Assembly: GCA_945890485.1 (NCBI GenBank)
Contig: CAMDCN010000007.1
Coordinates: 124,001 to 188,000, forward strand
Length of the DNA: 64,000 nucleotides
Direction: 5' to 3'
Source: Candidatus Sulfopaludibacter sp. SbA3
GTDB lineage: Bacteria; Acidobacteriota; Terriglobia; Bryobacterales; Bryobacteraceae
Shown in pieces: positions 21,975-30,298 of this stretch (within the stretch, counting starts at the first letter, position 1; every line of letters starts with the position of its first letter). A program made the translations under genes and the position numbers. The notes beneath the pieces are model-generated. The model did not search any database. It was not told the origin of the DNA and was given only the letters and a program-made list of their open reading frames with translations.

Positions 21975-22903
21975 GCGACGACCTAATTCTGTTCCACAAC
22001 GTATCGAAATTCTACGGGGACGTGCTCGGTGTCAACAAGGTGGACCTCCGCATCCCGCCCGGCATCACGAGCCTTGTCGGCCCCAACGGCTCCGGCAAGA
22101 CGACACTGATGAACCTCATGACCGGCTTGGTCCATCCCGGCAACGGCACCATCTCCGTCCGTGGCGTCTCGCCCTTCGCGCCGGAAAAGTTGATGCGGAT
22201 CCTCGGCTACGCCACGCAGTACGACGCTGCCCCGCGCGGGGTCACCGGCTTCGGCTTCGTCCTCGCGGGCCTGCTGCTCCACGGCTACCCCCGCGCGGAA
22301 GCGGAACGCCGCGCCGCGCTCGCCATTGAAACCGTCGCGCTCACCCACGCCTCTTCCCGCAAGATCGCGGCCTATTCAAAAGGAATGCGCCAACGCATTC
22401 GCCTCGCGCAGGCCATCGCCCATGAGCCCGAAGTCCTCGTCCTCGACGAGCCTTTGAACGGCCTCGACCCCCTCGTCCGCGCCGAAACCATCGCCTTGTT
22501 CCGGGATTACGCCGCCCGAGGCCGCCACGTCATCCTCTCCAGCCACGTCCTGCAGGAAGTCGACGTTTTCTCCGACCAGGTCATCCTCATCGCGAATGGC
22601 ATGATCGTCGCCGAAGGCGAGATCCGCAACGTCCGCGACGAGATCAACGAACATCCCAGCCAGTTCCTTCTGCATTGCCAGGAACCATCTCGCGTGGCCG
22701 CCCTTCTGTTCGAGCAGGCGGAGGTCCTCGCCGTGAAAATCGACCCCGAAGGCCGAGGCGTCCTCGTCACGACTCGCCATCGCGACGCCTTCGCCGCTGC
22801 CGTGCAGCGCATCGCCCTTAGCGGCATTGAAATCGACGGAGTCCTGCCCATGGACGAGAACGTCGACGCACTCTACGAATACTTGATTGGAGGCGGCAAG
22901 TGA
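21971..22903 (+). CDS. ABC-2 type ATP-binding protein (second)
   Basis: GPNGSGKTT, YSKGMRQRIRLAQA, LVLDEPLNGLDP; start set at ATG 21971 (ATGA overlap). Confidence 0.9.
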   Translation: MSDDLILFHNVSKFYGDVLGVNKVDLRIPPGITSLVGPNGSGKTTLMNLMTGLVHPGNGTISVRGVSPFAPEKLMRILGYATQYDAAPRGVTGFGFVLAGLLLHGYPRAEAERRAALAIETVALTHASSRKIAAYSKGMRQRIRLAQAIAHEPEVLVLDEPLNGLDPLVRAETIALFRDYAARGRHVILSSHVLQEVDVFSDQVILIANGMIVAEGEIRNVRDEINEHPSQFLLHCQEPSRVAALLFEQAEVLAVKIDPEGRGVLVTTRHRDAFAAAVQRIALSGIEIDGVLPMDENVDALYEYLIGGGK

Positions 22904-23940
22904 ACCAGATCTGGATCATCGCCAAGCTCGAAATCCGCCGGGCGTTTTTCTCCCGCCGCGCTCTCTGGGTCTATCTCTTGGCGCTCTTTCCCGCGGTGCT
23001 CTTCTTCGGCCACGGCATTAGCGTGCAGTACCGGCGTAGTGAGTATGCCGGCAAGCCCGTCACGCCAGCCGCCATCCTCGATCGTCTCCCCGTCGGCACT
23101 CCCGATACGGAGGCCCTCGCCACCGCGGGCCAGCCGATTTCAGACCGGAAGTGGCGGCGACGCGACATCAATCGGCGCTCCATGCAGTATTTTGATGGCA
23201 GCAACCGTGTCTGGCTCGAGTTTGAAAACGGCGCGCTCAAAAGCACTACCCGCCGTGCCCTCAACTCGTTTGAGGAGGACAGCAAAGTCTACGCCGGCGT
23301 CTTTCAGTTCTTCTACCTCCGGCTTGCCATCTTCTTCGGCTGCCTCGGTATCTTCATCAACCTCTTCCGCGGAGAGATGATCGACAAGTCGCTCCACTAC
23401 TGGTTCCTTGCTCCTGTCCGCCGCGAGATCCTCCTGCTCGGCAAGTACTGTGCCGGCCTCATTGCCTCCGCGGTCATCTTTGGCGGAGGCGCTCTGCTCA
23501 GCTTTGGGGCATTGCTCTCCTACCAATCAAGCGCCGACCTCCAAAACTACCTCCAAACCGACGCTCTCTATCACGGCACCTGGTACGTCCTCTCCGCCAT
23601 GCTTGGTTGCGTCGGCTACGGCAGCGTCTTTCTCGCCGCCGGCTTGCTGCTTCGCAACCCCATCATCCCGGCCCTCGTCATGCTGCTCTGGGAGTCCATC
23701 AACGGCTTTCTCCCGGAGCTCCTGCAGAAGTTCAGTGTGCTGCACTACCTGCAATCCATCTGCCCCGTGGCGCCGCCGCTCGACCCCAACGTGCCGCCGC
23801 TGCTGCGCCTGATCCTCGCGCCCGCCGCGCCGACGTCCACCTGGGCGGCTATCCTCGGCCTGCTCGCCCTTACGGCACTCGTACTGTACGCGGCCTCCCG
23901 CACCGTCCGCCGCCTCGAAATCAACTACGGCACGGAGTAG
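22900..23940 (+). CDS. ABC-2 type transporter permease (second)
   Basis: Multi-TM protein; FRGEMIDKSLHYWFLAPVRREILLLGKYCAGLIASAVIFG; 4-nt overlap with upstream ATPase. Confidence 0.8.
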   Translation: MNQIWIIAKLEIRRAFFSRRALWVYLLALFPAVLFFGHGISVQYRRSEYAGKPVTPAAILDRLPVGTPDTEALATAGQPISDRKWRRRDINRRSMQYFDGSNRVWLEFENGALKSTTRRALNSFEEDSKVYAGVFQFFYLRLAIFFGCLGIFINLFRGEMIDKSLHYWFLAPVRREILLLGKYCAGLIASAVIFGGGALLSFGALLSYQSSADLQNYLQTDALYHGTWYVLSAMLGCVGYGSVFLAAGLLLRNPIIPALVMLLWESINGFLPELLQKFSVLHYLQSICPVAPPLDPNVPPLLRLILAPAAPTSTWAAILGLLALTALVLYAASRTVRRLEINYGTE

Positions 23941-23945
23941 CGCCG

Positions 23946-24980
23946 CTATACTTTTTTGAGCTTCGTCACACGGCCTACTTCCACCCATTCGGCCACATAA
24001 ATGTCGCCGTTGGGTGCGAAGCAGGCCGCATGCGGCGCCACGAACTTGCCCGGCGTAAAAGCCGACCGCTCCTGATTCCGAATCCCTTCGTACGTCTTCC
24101 CGTCCGCCTGCCGTCCATCGCCAAGCTGCACCAGCGGCCGGTTCTGCTTATCGAACAAGGTCACAACAGCTTTCAAGTCCGGCATCAGCAATGTGTCGCC
24201 GAGAAAGTCGAACGTGCTCGGCCACCGCACCCCATCCTTCACCATCTGCAGCGGACGCCCGTTCAAATCGAAGTACTGAATCCGCGAGTTCGCCCCGCGC
24301 TCGCCCACCATCAGCAGCGGCGTCCCGCTCCGCGTATCGATCCCGATCGCGTGCGGCCAAATCGTCGTCCCCGGCCCGGTCTCTTTGTCCTTGTTCGCGT
24401 CCATTAACTGCCGCGTCCCGCCGAACGTTCGAATATAGTTCGTCTTCGCGTCGTACTGATGGATGTGGAACTTCCCATACCCATCCGCCACGTAGATATC
24501 CCCATTCGGGGCAATCGCTAAGTTCGACGGCTTATACTCGCTCGCCTTCGCGTAGACGCCCGCCATCACCGGCACATGGATCGTCCACACAACTTCGCCG
24601 TCCAGCGTCGTCTTCCGCACGAACCCCTTCACGTTGTCGCAGTGATAAAGGAACTCGTCGCTCCCTTCCCGCCGTAGCGTCAGCCCGTGCGCCCCGCCCC
24701 GCATCTCCGCGCCCCAGCTCTTGATGAACTTTCCGTCCGGATCAAAGATCGCGATCGCGTCCGCCGACTGGCTATCCTTGTGCACGGTGTGCGCGATGAT
24801 TACGCGCCCCTGGCGGTCCATCACAATCCCATGCGTATTCCCAAACCGGTGCGTACCTGGCAACTGCGGCCAGTCGTGATGCGCCTCATACTGATACGCA
24901 CCCGATCCCATCATGGGGACCTTTGCCTGACCATACGCCGCCGCTGCGGCCGACACGAAAAACGAACGCCGGGTAATCAC
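23946..24980 (-). CDS. Exported NHL/six-bladed beta-propeller repeat protein
   Basis: Twin-Arg-type signal MITRRSFFVSAAAAAYG; repeated YVADGYGKFHIHQYD / PNGDIYVAEWVEVGRVTKL blades. GTG start. Confidence 0.75.
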   Translation of the reverse strand: MITRRSFFVSAAAAAYGQAKVPMMGSGAYQYEAHHDWPQLPGTHRFGNTHGIVMDRQGRVIIAHTVHKDSQSADAIAIFDPDGKFIKSWGAEMRGGAHGLTLRREGSDEFLYHCDNVKGFVRKTTLDGEVVWTIHVPVMAGVYAKASEYKPSNLAIAPNGDIYVADGYGKFHIHQYDAKTNYIRTFGGTRQLMDANKDKETGPGTTIWPHAIGIDTRSGTPLLMVGERGANSRIQYFDLNGRPLQMVKDGVRWPSTFDFLGDTLLMPDLKAVVTLFDKQNRPLVQLGDGRQADGKTYEGIRNQERSAFTPGKFVAPHAACFAPNGDIYVAEWVEVGRVTKLKKV

Positions 24981-25909
24981 TACAATCCAACGTACCGCAA
25001 GATCTTCCGCGCCTCACCTTCGGCAATCTGCAGATTCTCCCGCGCCGAATCGAACTGCTTCTGCTCCAGGTACTCCTTCGCCAAATCCAGCGACAGGTTC
25101 ATCCGCGTCGACGACTTCACCAGATCCGGCGTCAGCGCCAGTCCCCGGCTTTCGACGCTCGCCTGCACCGGCGCCACCGCGTTCTTTGCAGAATATACTG
25201 TCGCCAGCACGTTGTAGTACCGGTCCCGCAACTCCCGCCACTGCACGCGCTCTTCCGGGTTCAACGTGCCCTCGTCGAGCCGGGGATACTCCGCGCTCGT
25301 CGGCGCCGCCGTCTTCACCGGCGCTTGCAGATACGCCTCCGGAATGCCGCGCTGCTCCTGCTGCCGTTGCTGTCCGCCAATCGGCACCGACATCCAGATC
25401 GGAATCGACCCGCCCAGCGCATTCACCCGTCCACCCACAAACGCCAACTGTCCCCGAACATTGGGATCGTTCGGATTCTCATTCGCCAATTGGTTCAGAA
25501 TGATCGCTGAGTTGTTGTAGCTGTGGATCGCCCCCTCGCGGTCAAGGTGCCGCTGGTCCGCTTCCTGCATCCGGCCCAACCGGTTGAAAGCCCCCGAAAG
25601 CGCCAAACCCAACGAAGGATCATTCCCGGCCAGTCCCCGGATCGCGCCCAAGTACGCCGAAGCCCGGCCCACGAAAGCCCGCCGCTGCGGCGTCCATCCC
25701 GGCTGCGCCTGAAACGCCGGCATGTACTGCTGATCGAACCAATTGTTGAACGCGTTCACATCCCGCAAGCGATCCTGCCGGTAGCCCTGCGAAACCTGCG
25801 CGTTCCCGCGCGGCGCGGTCTGCTCGAACTTGTTTTCCAACCCCTGCAGGAAACCCATCGGCTGGCCCCACGCCGACGAAACGAATAGAACGAACCAAAC
25901 CGCGCGCAT
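24980..25909 (-). CDS. Exported helical protein of unknown function
   Basis: Signal peptide MRAVWFVLFVSSAWG; C-terminal TPR-like LDLAKEYLEQKQFDSARENLQIAEGEARKIL; start at 25909, stop/start overlap TAGTG with next gene. Confidence 0.7.
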   Translation of the reverse strand: MRAVWFVLFVSSAWGQPMGFLQGLENKFEQTAPRGNAQVSQGYRQDRLRDVNAFNNWFDQQYMPAFQAQPGWTPQRRAFVGRASAYLGAIRGLAGNDPSLGLALSGAFNRLGRMQEADQRHLDREGAIHSYNNSAIILNQLANENPNDPNVRGQLAFVGGRVNALGGSIPIWMSVPIGGQQRQQEQRGIPEAYLQAPVKTAAPTSAEYPRLDEGTLNPEERVQWRELRDRYYNVLATVYSAKNAVAPVQASVESRGLALTPDLVKSSTRMNLSLDLAKEYLEQKQFDSARENLQIAEGEARKILRYVGL

Positions 25910-25910
25910 C

Positions 25911-26876
25911 TTATTTCTTCTCCACTCGATCGCCCTCTTTGGGCGGTTGGCCACCATTAAACGAACCGATAGCGATCTTCTCGCGCACCGACGTGATCTT
26001 CAGGCTGCCCACCGGCGCCGTCACCACATCGAGCACTTCCTTCGTCACCGGATCCTTCACTTCTTTCACGATCCGCGAAACCTCAAACGTATCACCCACC
26101 TGCACACCGGCCGACGAGCCAACGTTGATGTAGACGCTTCCGCCTTCCACCGCCGCCACCCGGCCCTCAATATCAATCTGCCGCGTACTCGAAACACCGC
26201 CCGCCTGCGCATTCACCTGTTCGGCCAATTTGTCACAAGCATCAATCACGGCCTCGCCGATAATCGTGCTCGCGAAGTTGGTCGACGTGAAATCCACGCC
26301 GCCCCCCACGCCCACGCCGCCCGCAAACACATTCGCAAAGCCGCCCCGCGACGACCGCTTCGATTCGCCACGCGCCTCGCCGGTCATCACGATCTCGGAC
26401 GACTCGTTGTCGACCATCCGAAAGTTCAACACCACGACCGCCTTGCCTTCGTTGTTCCGCAGTCCGCCGGAGCCGCCCGCGCCAGGCACCACAACGCCAG
26501 CCGAGCCGCTGCGCCGCCGGTCGTCCCGGCCGAACACGACAACGTCGCCCATGACCGTGAAGTCCGCCCCGCGAATCTGCCCGATCCGCGCCTGCGTCCC
26601 CTTCTTCACACGGCCGCTGGCGCCAAAATCCTGCTCCTTCAGCACGGTGCCCACCTTGTTGCGCTCGACGACGGTGAACTTGCCGCCCTGGGCAATCCTC
26701 TTCACCATCAGCGCGCTCATGCCCTTCCCAAGGTCCACCTGTGTGCCGAACATCGCCGCGCCCACGTCACGGACGGTCGCGAAATCGAAGTCCTCCACGG
26801 CCAAGCTGCGCTTCGTCTGCGCCAACATCGCTGGCGCCCCGGCCAACACCGAAAGAACTACACGTCGGGTGATCAT
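25911..26876 (-). CDS. CsgG-like curli-assembly-family protein (paralogue A)
   Basis: FDFATVRDVGAAMFGTQVDLGKGMSALMVKRIAQGGKFTVVERNKVGTVLKEQDFGASG; signal MITRRVVLSVLAGAPAMLAQ. Confidence 0.75.
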   Translation of the reverse strand: MITRRVVLSVLAGAPAMLAQTKRSLAVEDFDFATVRDVGAAMFGTQVDLGKGMSALMVKRIAQGGKFTVVERNKVGTVLKEQDFGASGRVKKGTQARIGQIRGADFTVMGDVVVFGRDDRRRSGSAGVVVPGAGGSGGLRNNEGKAVVVLNFRMVDNESSEIVMTGEARGESKRSSRGGFANVFAGGVGVGGGVDFTSTNFASTIIGEAVIDACDKLAEQVNAQAGGVSSTRQIDIEGRVAAVEGGSVYINVGSSAGVQVGDTFEVSRIVKEVKDPVTKEVLDVVTAPVGSLKITSVREKIAIGSFNGGQPPKEGDRVEKK

Positions 26877-28244
26877 TTATTTCTGCACCTTCTTCGCCAG
26901 AAAGCCCACCTCGGGCTTCGCCGTTCCGTTATAGGCTCCGATAGCCACGCGATCCCGCACTTCGGTCACAATCAGGTCGCCCACCTTCTCCGTCACCATA
27001 TCGATCACGTCTTTGGTCACCGGATCTTTCACTTCGCGCAGGATCTTGTGCACTTCGAAACGGTCGCATTTATGAACGCCCTCGAACGAGCCCGTCGACA
27101 GGTAGATCTGCGGTCCGGAAACCTCAGCCACGCGGGACTCGATGTCGAGATTCCGCATTTGGATCTTGCTTTCATTGCCGTTCAGGTCGGCAGCCAGTTT
27201 GTCCACGCTCTGCATGGTGGCTTCTCCGATAATCGTCTGGCCAAAGTTGGCCGAAGTCATATCCACCGACGCCGCGCCGCCGCCCCGGTTCACCAGCGCG
27301 CCCACATCCACGCCGTTCTGTTTCCGGCTCGATTCGCCTCTCGCCTCGCCCGTAGCAATCACTTCGCTCGTCTCCGCGTCCACCAGCCGGAACGAAATCA
27401 CCACCACGGCCTTGTCTTCGCCCGTTTTGATCTTCAGCCCGCCCAGCGCCCGCGGCCCAACGCCGAAGCCGCCTATCGACTTCCGCTTGTCATCCCGGCC
27501 AAAGGTCACAATCGTGCCCATCAGAATCGCATCGGCGCCGGTGATCCGGCCCAAACGCGCCTGCGAACCCTGCTTCACGCGGTTCGAAGCGCCAAAGTCC
27601 TGCTCAGCCATCACCTTCTTGATGTTCGACCGTTCCACGATCCGGAACTTGCCCTGTTCCGCCAACCGCTTGGTGAACATGGCCAAAATGCCCTTGCCGA
27701 TATCCACTTGGGTGCCGAACACTGCCTGCACCGAGGTCCGGACGGCGCCATAGTCGAACTCATCCACGGCCACCACCCGCTTGCGATCGCCTGAGGGCGC
27801 ATCACAAGCAATGGTCGATAAGTTCGTGTTCCAGGTTGCCGCCGCCACTGGCGTAGCCACCGGCGCGCTCTTGGCACTCGGCGCGGCCGGTGCCGCAGCC
27901 GCCGCAGGTGTCCCGTTCATCGAATTGCTCAGCGCCACAATCACGTTGTCCGACGCCCCCGCTTCTTTGAAGCGGATCAGATCATCCGGCGTCACTTTCA
28001 GCGTCTTTCCTGCCGCGTTGATCGACGAAATCACGCTTGCGTCGGGCAACTTCAACGTCACTAACTTAAAAATTTTGTCCAGCGCAGAGGCGGCCGGCGC
28101 GGCGGCGGGCCTGGCTGCCGCCGGCTTGGCCACAACAGCAGGCTTAGCGACTGTAGGCTTCGCCGGAGCAGGCTTCGGTGCCTGGGCGAATACCAGAGCG
28201 CCGCTAACGGCCATGGCGACGGTAGTACGAAAGAACGGGTTCAT
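26877..28244 (-). CDS. CsgG-like curli-assembly-family protein with Ala/Pro-rich N-terminal extension (paralogue B)
   Basis: DFDYG-like core EFDYGAVRTSVQAVFGTQVDIGKGILAMFTKRLAEQGKFRIVERSNIKKVMAEQDFGASNRVKQGSQARLGRITGADAILMG aligns with paralogue A; AKPAPAKPTVAKPAVVAKP linker. Confidence 0.75.
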   Translation of the reverse strand: MNPFFRTTVAMAVSGALVFAQAPKPAPAKPTVAKPAVVAKPAAARPAAAPAASALDKIFKLVTLKLPDASVISSINAAGKTLKVTPDDLIRFKEAGASDNVIVALSNSMNGTPAAAAAPAAPSAKSAPVATPVAAATWNTNLSTIACDAPSGDRKRVVAVDEFDYGAVRTSVQAVFGTQVDIGKGILAMFTKRLAEQGKFRIVERSNIKKVMAEQDFGASNRVKQGSQARLGRITGADAILMGTIVTFGRDDKRKSIGGFGVGPRALGGLKIKTGEDKAVVVISFRLVDAETSEVIATGEARGESSRKQNGVDVGALVNRGGGAASVDMTSANFGQTIIGEATMQSVDKLAADLNGNESKIQMRNLDIESRVAEVSGPQIYLSTGSFEGVHKCDRFEVHKILREVKDPVTKDVIDMVTEKVGDLIVTEVRDRVAIGAYNGTAKPEVGFLAKKVQK

Positions 28245-28298
28245 AGAAAGAGACTCCTGCTATCCAATAGCTAACGCGCAATTGGCGGTCGAAAGGTA

Positions 28299-29555
28299 TC
28301 AAAAACTGTAGCGGAAGGCCAACGCCAGATGTGAATTCCGCCGGAACTGTCCGAGAAAGTCCGTGTTTTGCCCGCGGATAAGGGTTCCGCCGGTGCGCAC
28401 CGACCAGTGATCGTTGAACGAGTGGGTGTATTCACCACGGATCCAAACTCCATCTCCATTCTGCCTCAGTGCAGCATCCACCGCGACCGTGTCACGCGGA
28501 TTCAGTTGCAAACTAGCCCGGCCCAGAAAGCTTCGCGTCAATCCCCGGTCCGGCGCGAAGTCAAACAGGTTCCGCCGGGCCGTCACGTACTCTCCCGCAT
28601 ACCCTCCCACGAACGTCCATTCTCCGCTTTGCCGCTCCGCCTGCACCACGTATTGAAAGTAGTTATCCGCCGCGGGCGTCGAACTCGCAAAGTACCCGCC
28701 CTCAGCCTTCAGAGTGAACCAGCGGTTCGGCGCCGCCACCGCCCCACCCACCATCCGCAACTGCGCAAAGTAGTTGAACAGTTCCAGCCGCAAATCCGGA
28801 AACGTCGAGATTCGCCCATCAATCAGTGGCAGATGGTTGTGCCCCTGATAGAACACGCCCGAAGCCTCATACCCCCGCCCCACGTGGTTCCACCGCACGC
28901 CCCACTGCTGCCCGGCAGGCAGCGTCGCCTTCCCCTGCCGCAGCACTAACTCCACAGGAAAATCCACCGGCGCCTCCGGCCCCTGCCCCAGCACGTCCCC
29001 TGCCCCGCCCCACCGCTGCAGCAGCAGCGGGCTCCGGCTCGGCGTGAACCGTGGCTGCCACACCACGTCCACCGTGTCGCCCCCACTCTCCCACGTCACC
29101 CGCCCGGCCATCACCGCCAGATACTCCGTATCCACCACGTTCAAAAAATCGCGCGGCGCAAACCGGTCCAGCGGGTTCAGAATATCCGCCTTCCCCCAGC
29201 GAATAAACTGTTTGCCCGCCTCCGCCGTCCACTTCCCCCGGTTCGCTGTCAGACTGAATCGCCGCAGCGACACCGCCGGCCGCAGCATCCCCCGGTCCTG
29301 CCAATCAATGCGCCACTGCCGCTCCGTCTGCCGATGCGAATCCGTCCGTCCATCAATAGCGCCGTTGAACTTCAGCCACGGTGTCAGCTTCCATCCCATT
29401 TCATAGCGCAGCAGAATATCGCCAATCGCCCGGCCGCTATCGCTTGGCGCGGCCTGCGGAAAAATCGTCCCCCGCGTCTCTACGAATCCCCGCTGCGAAA
29501 AGCCCTGCCCCCACACCGGCAAACAGCAAATCGCAGCTAGGGCCCAGCGCTTCAT
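28299..29555 (-). CDS. Predicted outer-membrane beta-barrel/porin-like protein
   Basis: Signal MKRWALAAICCLPVWGQ; alternating aromatic strands and terminal HLALAFRYSF typical of an OMP C-terminus. Start set at 29555 (4-nt overlap with 29552 gene). Confidence 0.6.
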   Translation of the reverse strand: MKRWALAAICCLPVWGQGFSQRGFVETRGTIFPQAAPSDSGRAIGDILLRYEMGWKLTPWLKFNGAIDGRTDSHRQTERQWRIDWQDRGMLRPAVSLRRFSLTANRGKWTAEAGKQFIRWGKADILNPLDRFAPRDFLNVVDTEYLAVMAGRVTWESGGDTVDVVWQPRFTPSRSPLLLQRWGGAGDVLGQGPEAPVDFPVELVLRQGKATLPAGQQWGVRWNHVGRGYEASGVFYQGHNHLPLIDGRISTFPDLRLELFNYFAQLRMVGGAVAAPNRWFTLKAEGGYFASSTPAADNYFQYVVQAERQSGEWTFVGGYAGEYVTARRNLFDFAPDRGLTRSFLGRASLQLNPRDTVAVDAALRQNGDGVWIRGEYTHSFNDHWSVRTGGTLIRGQNTDFLGQFRRNSHLALAFRYSF

Positions 29556-30298
29556 TCTCCCCGGCGCAGCGCCTGCAGCGTAAATTGCGCTTCCGGCATC
29601 GTTACGTCGTACTTCAGCTTTTCGCTCTTCATCACCGTCCGGCTCTTCTTCCGGAGGTCGCTCATCTCTAGCTCCAGTGTCGACCAAACGTTCTGCACCT
29701 GCTCGATCCGCCGATGAACCATCCGCTTCACAAGCTCCGCCTTCACGTACATCTCAAACTGCACTGGCAGCAGGATATCCTTCCGCACCCAGATCACGGT
29801 CTTCGAATACTGCGACGTCCGCGACTGCTTCGGCGTCGATTCGATCTGATAGCAGGCCTGCCCGTTCAGGGTCGGTTCGCCCAGCAGCTTGTAATCGAAC
29901 TGGTCCGCGTCCCGCTCTTCCAAGTCCTCAAACGAGAAGTCCGTGCCGAAGAACCGCGTTGACCGGTCTTGCAGCGCAATCCGCCGGTCTCGATTCAGCT
30001 CTGGCGTCCACATCCATTGGTCGCTCGCCCGGTCCGGATGGTTGTGGATCAGCAGCGCTACACCCTTTACCAGCGGCGGCGCCAAAAATCGCAGCACCGA
30101 TTTCGACTGCCCAAACGAACCGATCCGCGCAAACTGCCAACGCTTCTCCGTCTTCCCGCCCTTGGCATCGTAAACCTCCAGTACGCCCTCGTATTGCTGG
30201 CTGCGCGAACGATGCCGCTTCTGCGACTCCTCCACAATCTGCCGGGCATCCTGCGCCCACAGCGAGCCCGCCACGAACAGCAAAAGCCACCTACTCAT
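29552..30298 (-). CDS. Outer membrane lipoprotein-sorting (LolA-like fold) protein
   Basis: Signal peptide; LRFLAPPLVKGVALLIHNH, DRSTRFFGTDFSFEDLEERDADQFDYKLLGE, CYQIESTPK. Confidence 0.75.
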   Translation of the reverse strand: MSRWLLLFVAGSLWAQDARQIVEESQKRHRSRSQQYEGVLEVYDAKGGKTEKRWQFARIGSFGQSKSVLRFLAPPLVKGVALLIHNHPDRASDQWMWTPELNRDRRIALQDRSTRFFGTDFSFEDLEERDADQFDYKLLGEPTLNGQACYQIESTPKQSRTSQYSKTVIWVRKDILLPVQFEMYVKAELVKRMVHRRIEQVQNVWSTLELEMSDLRKKSRTVMKSEKLKYDVTMPEAQFTLQALRRGE

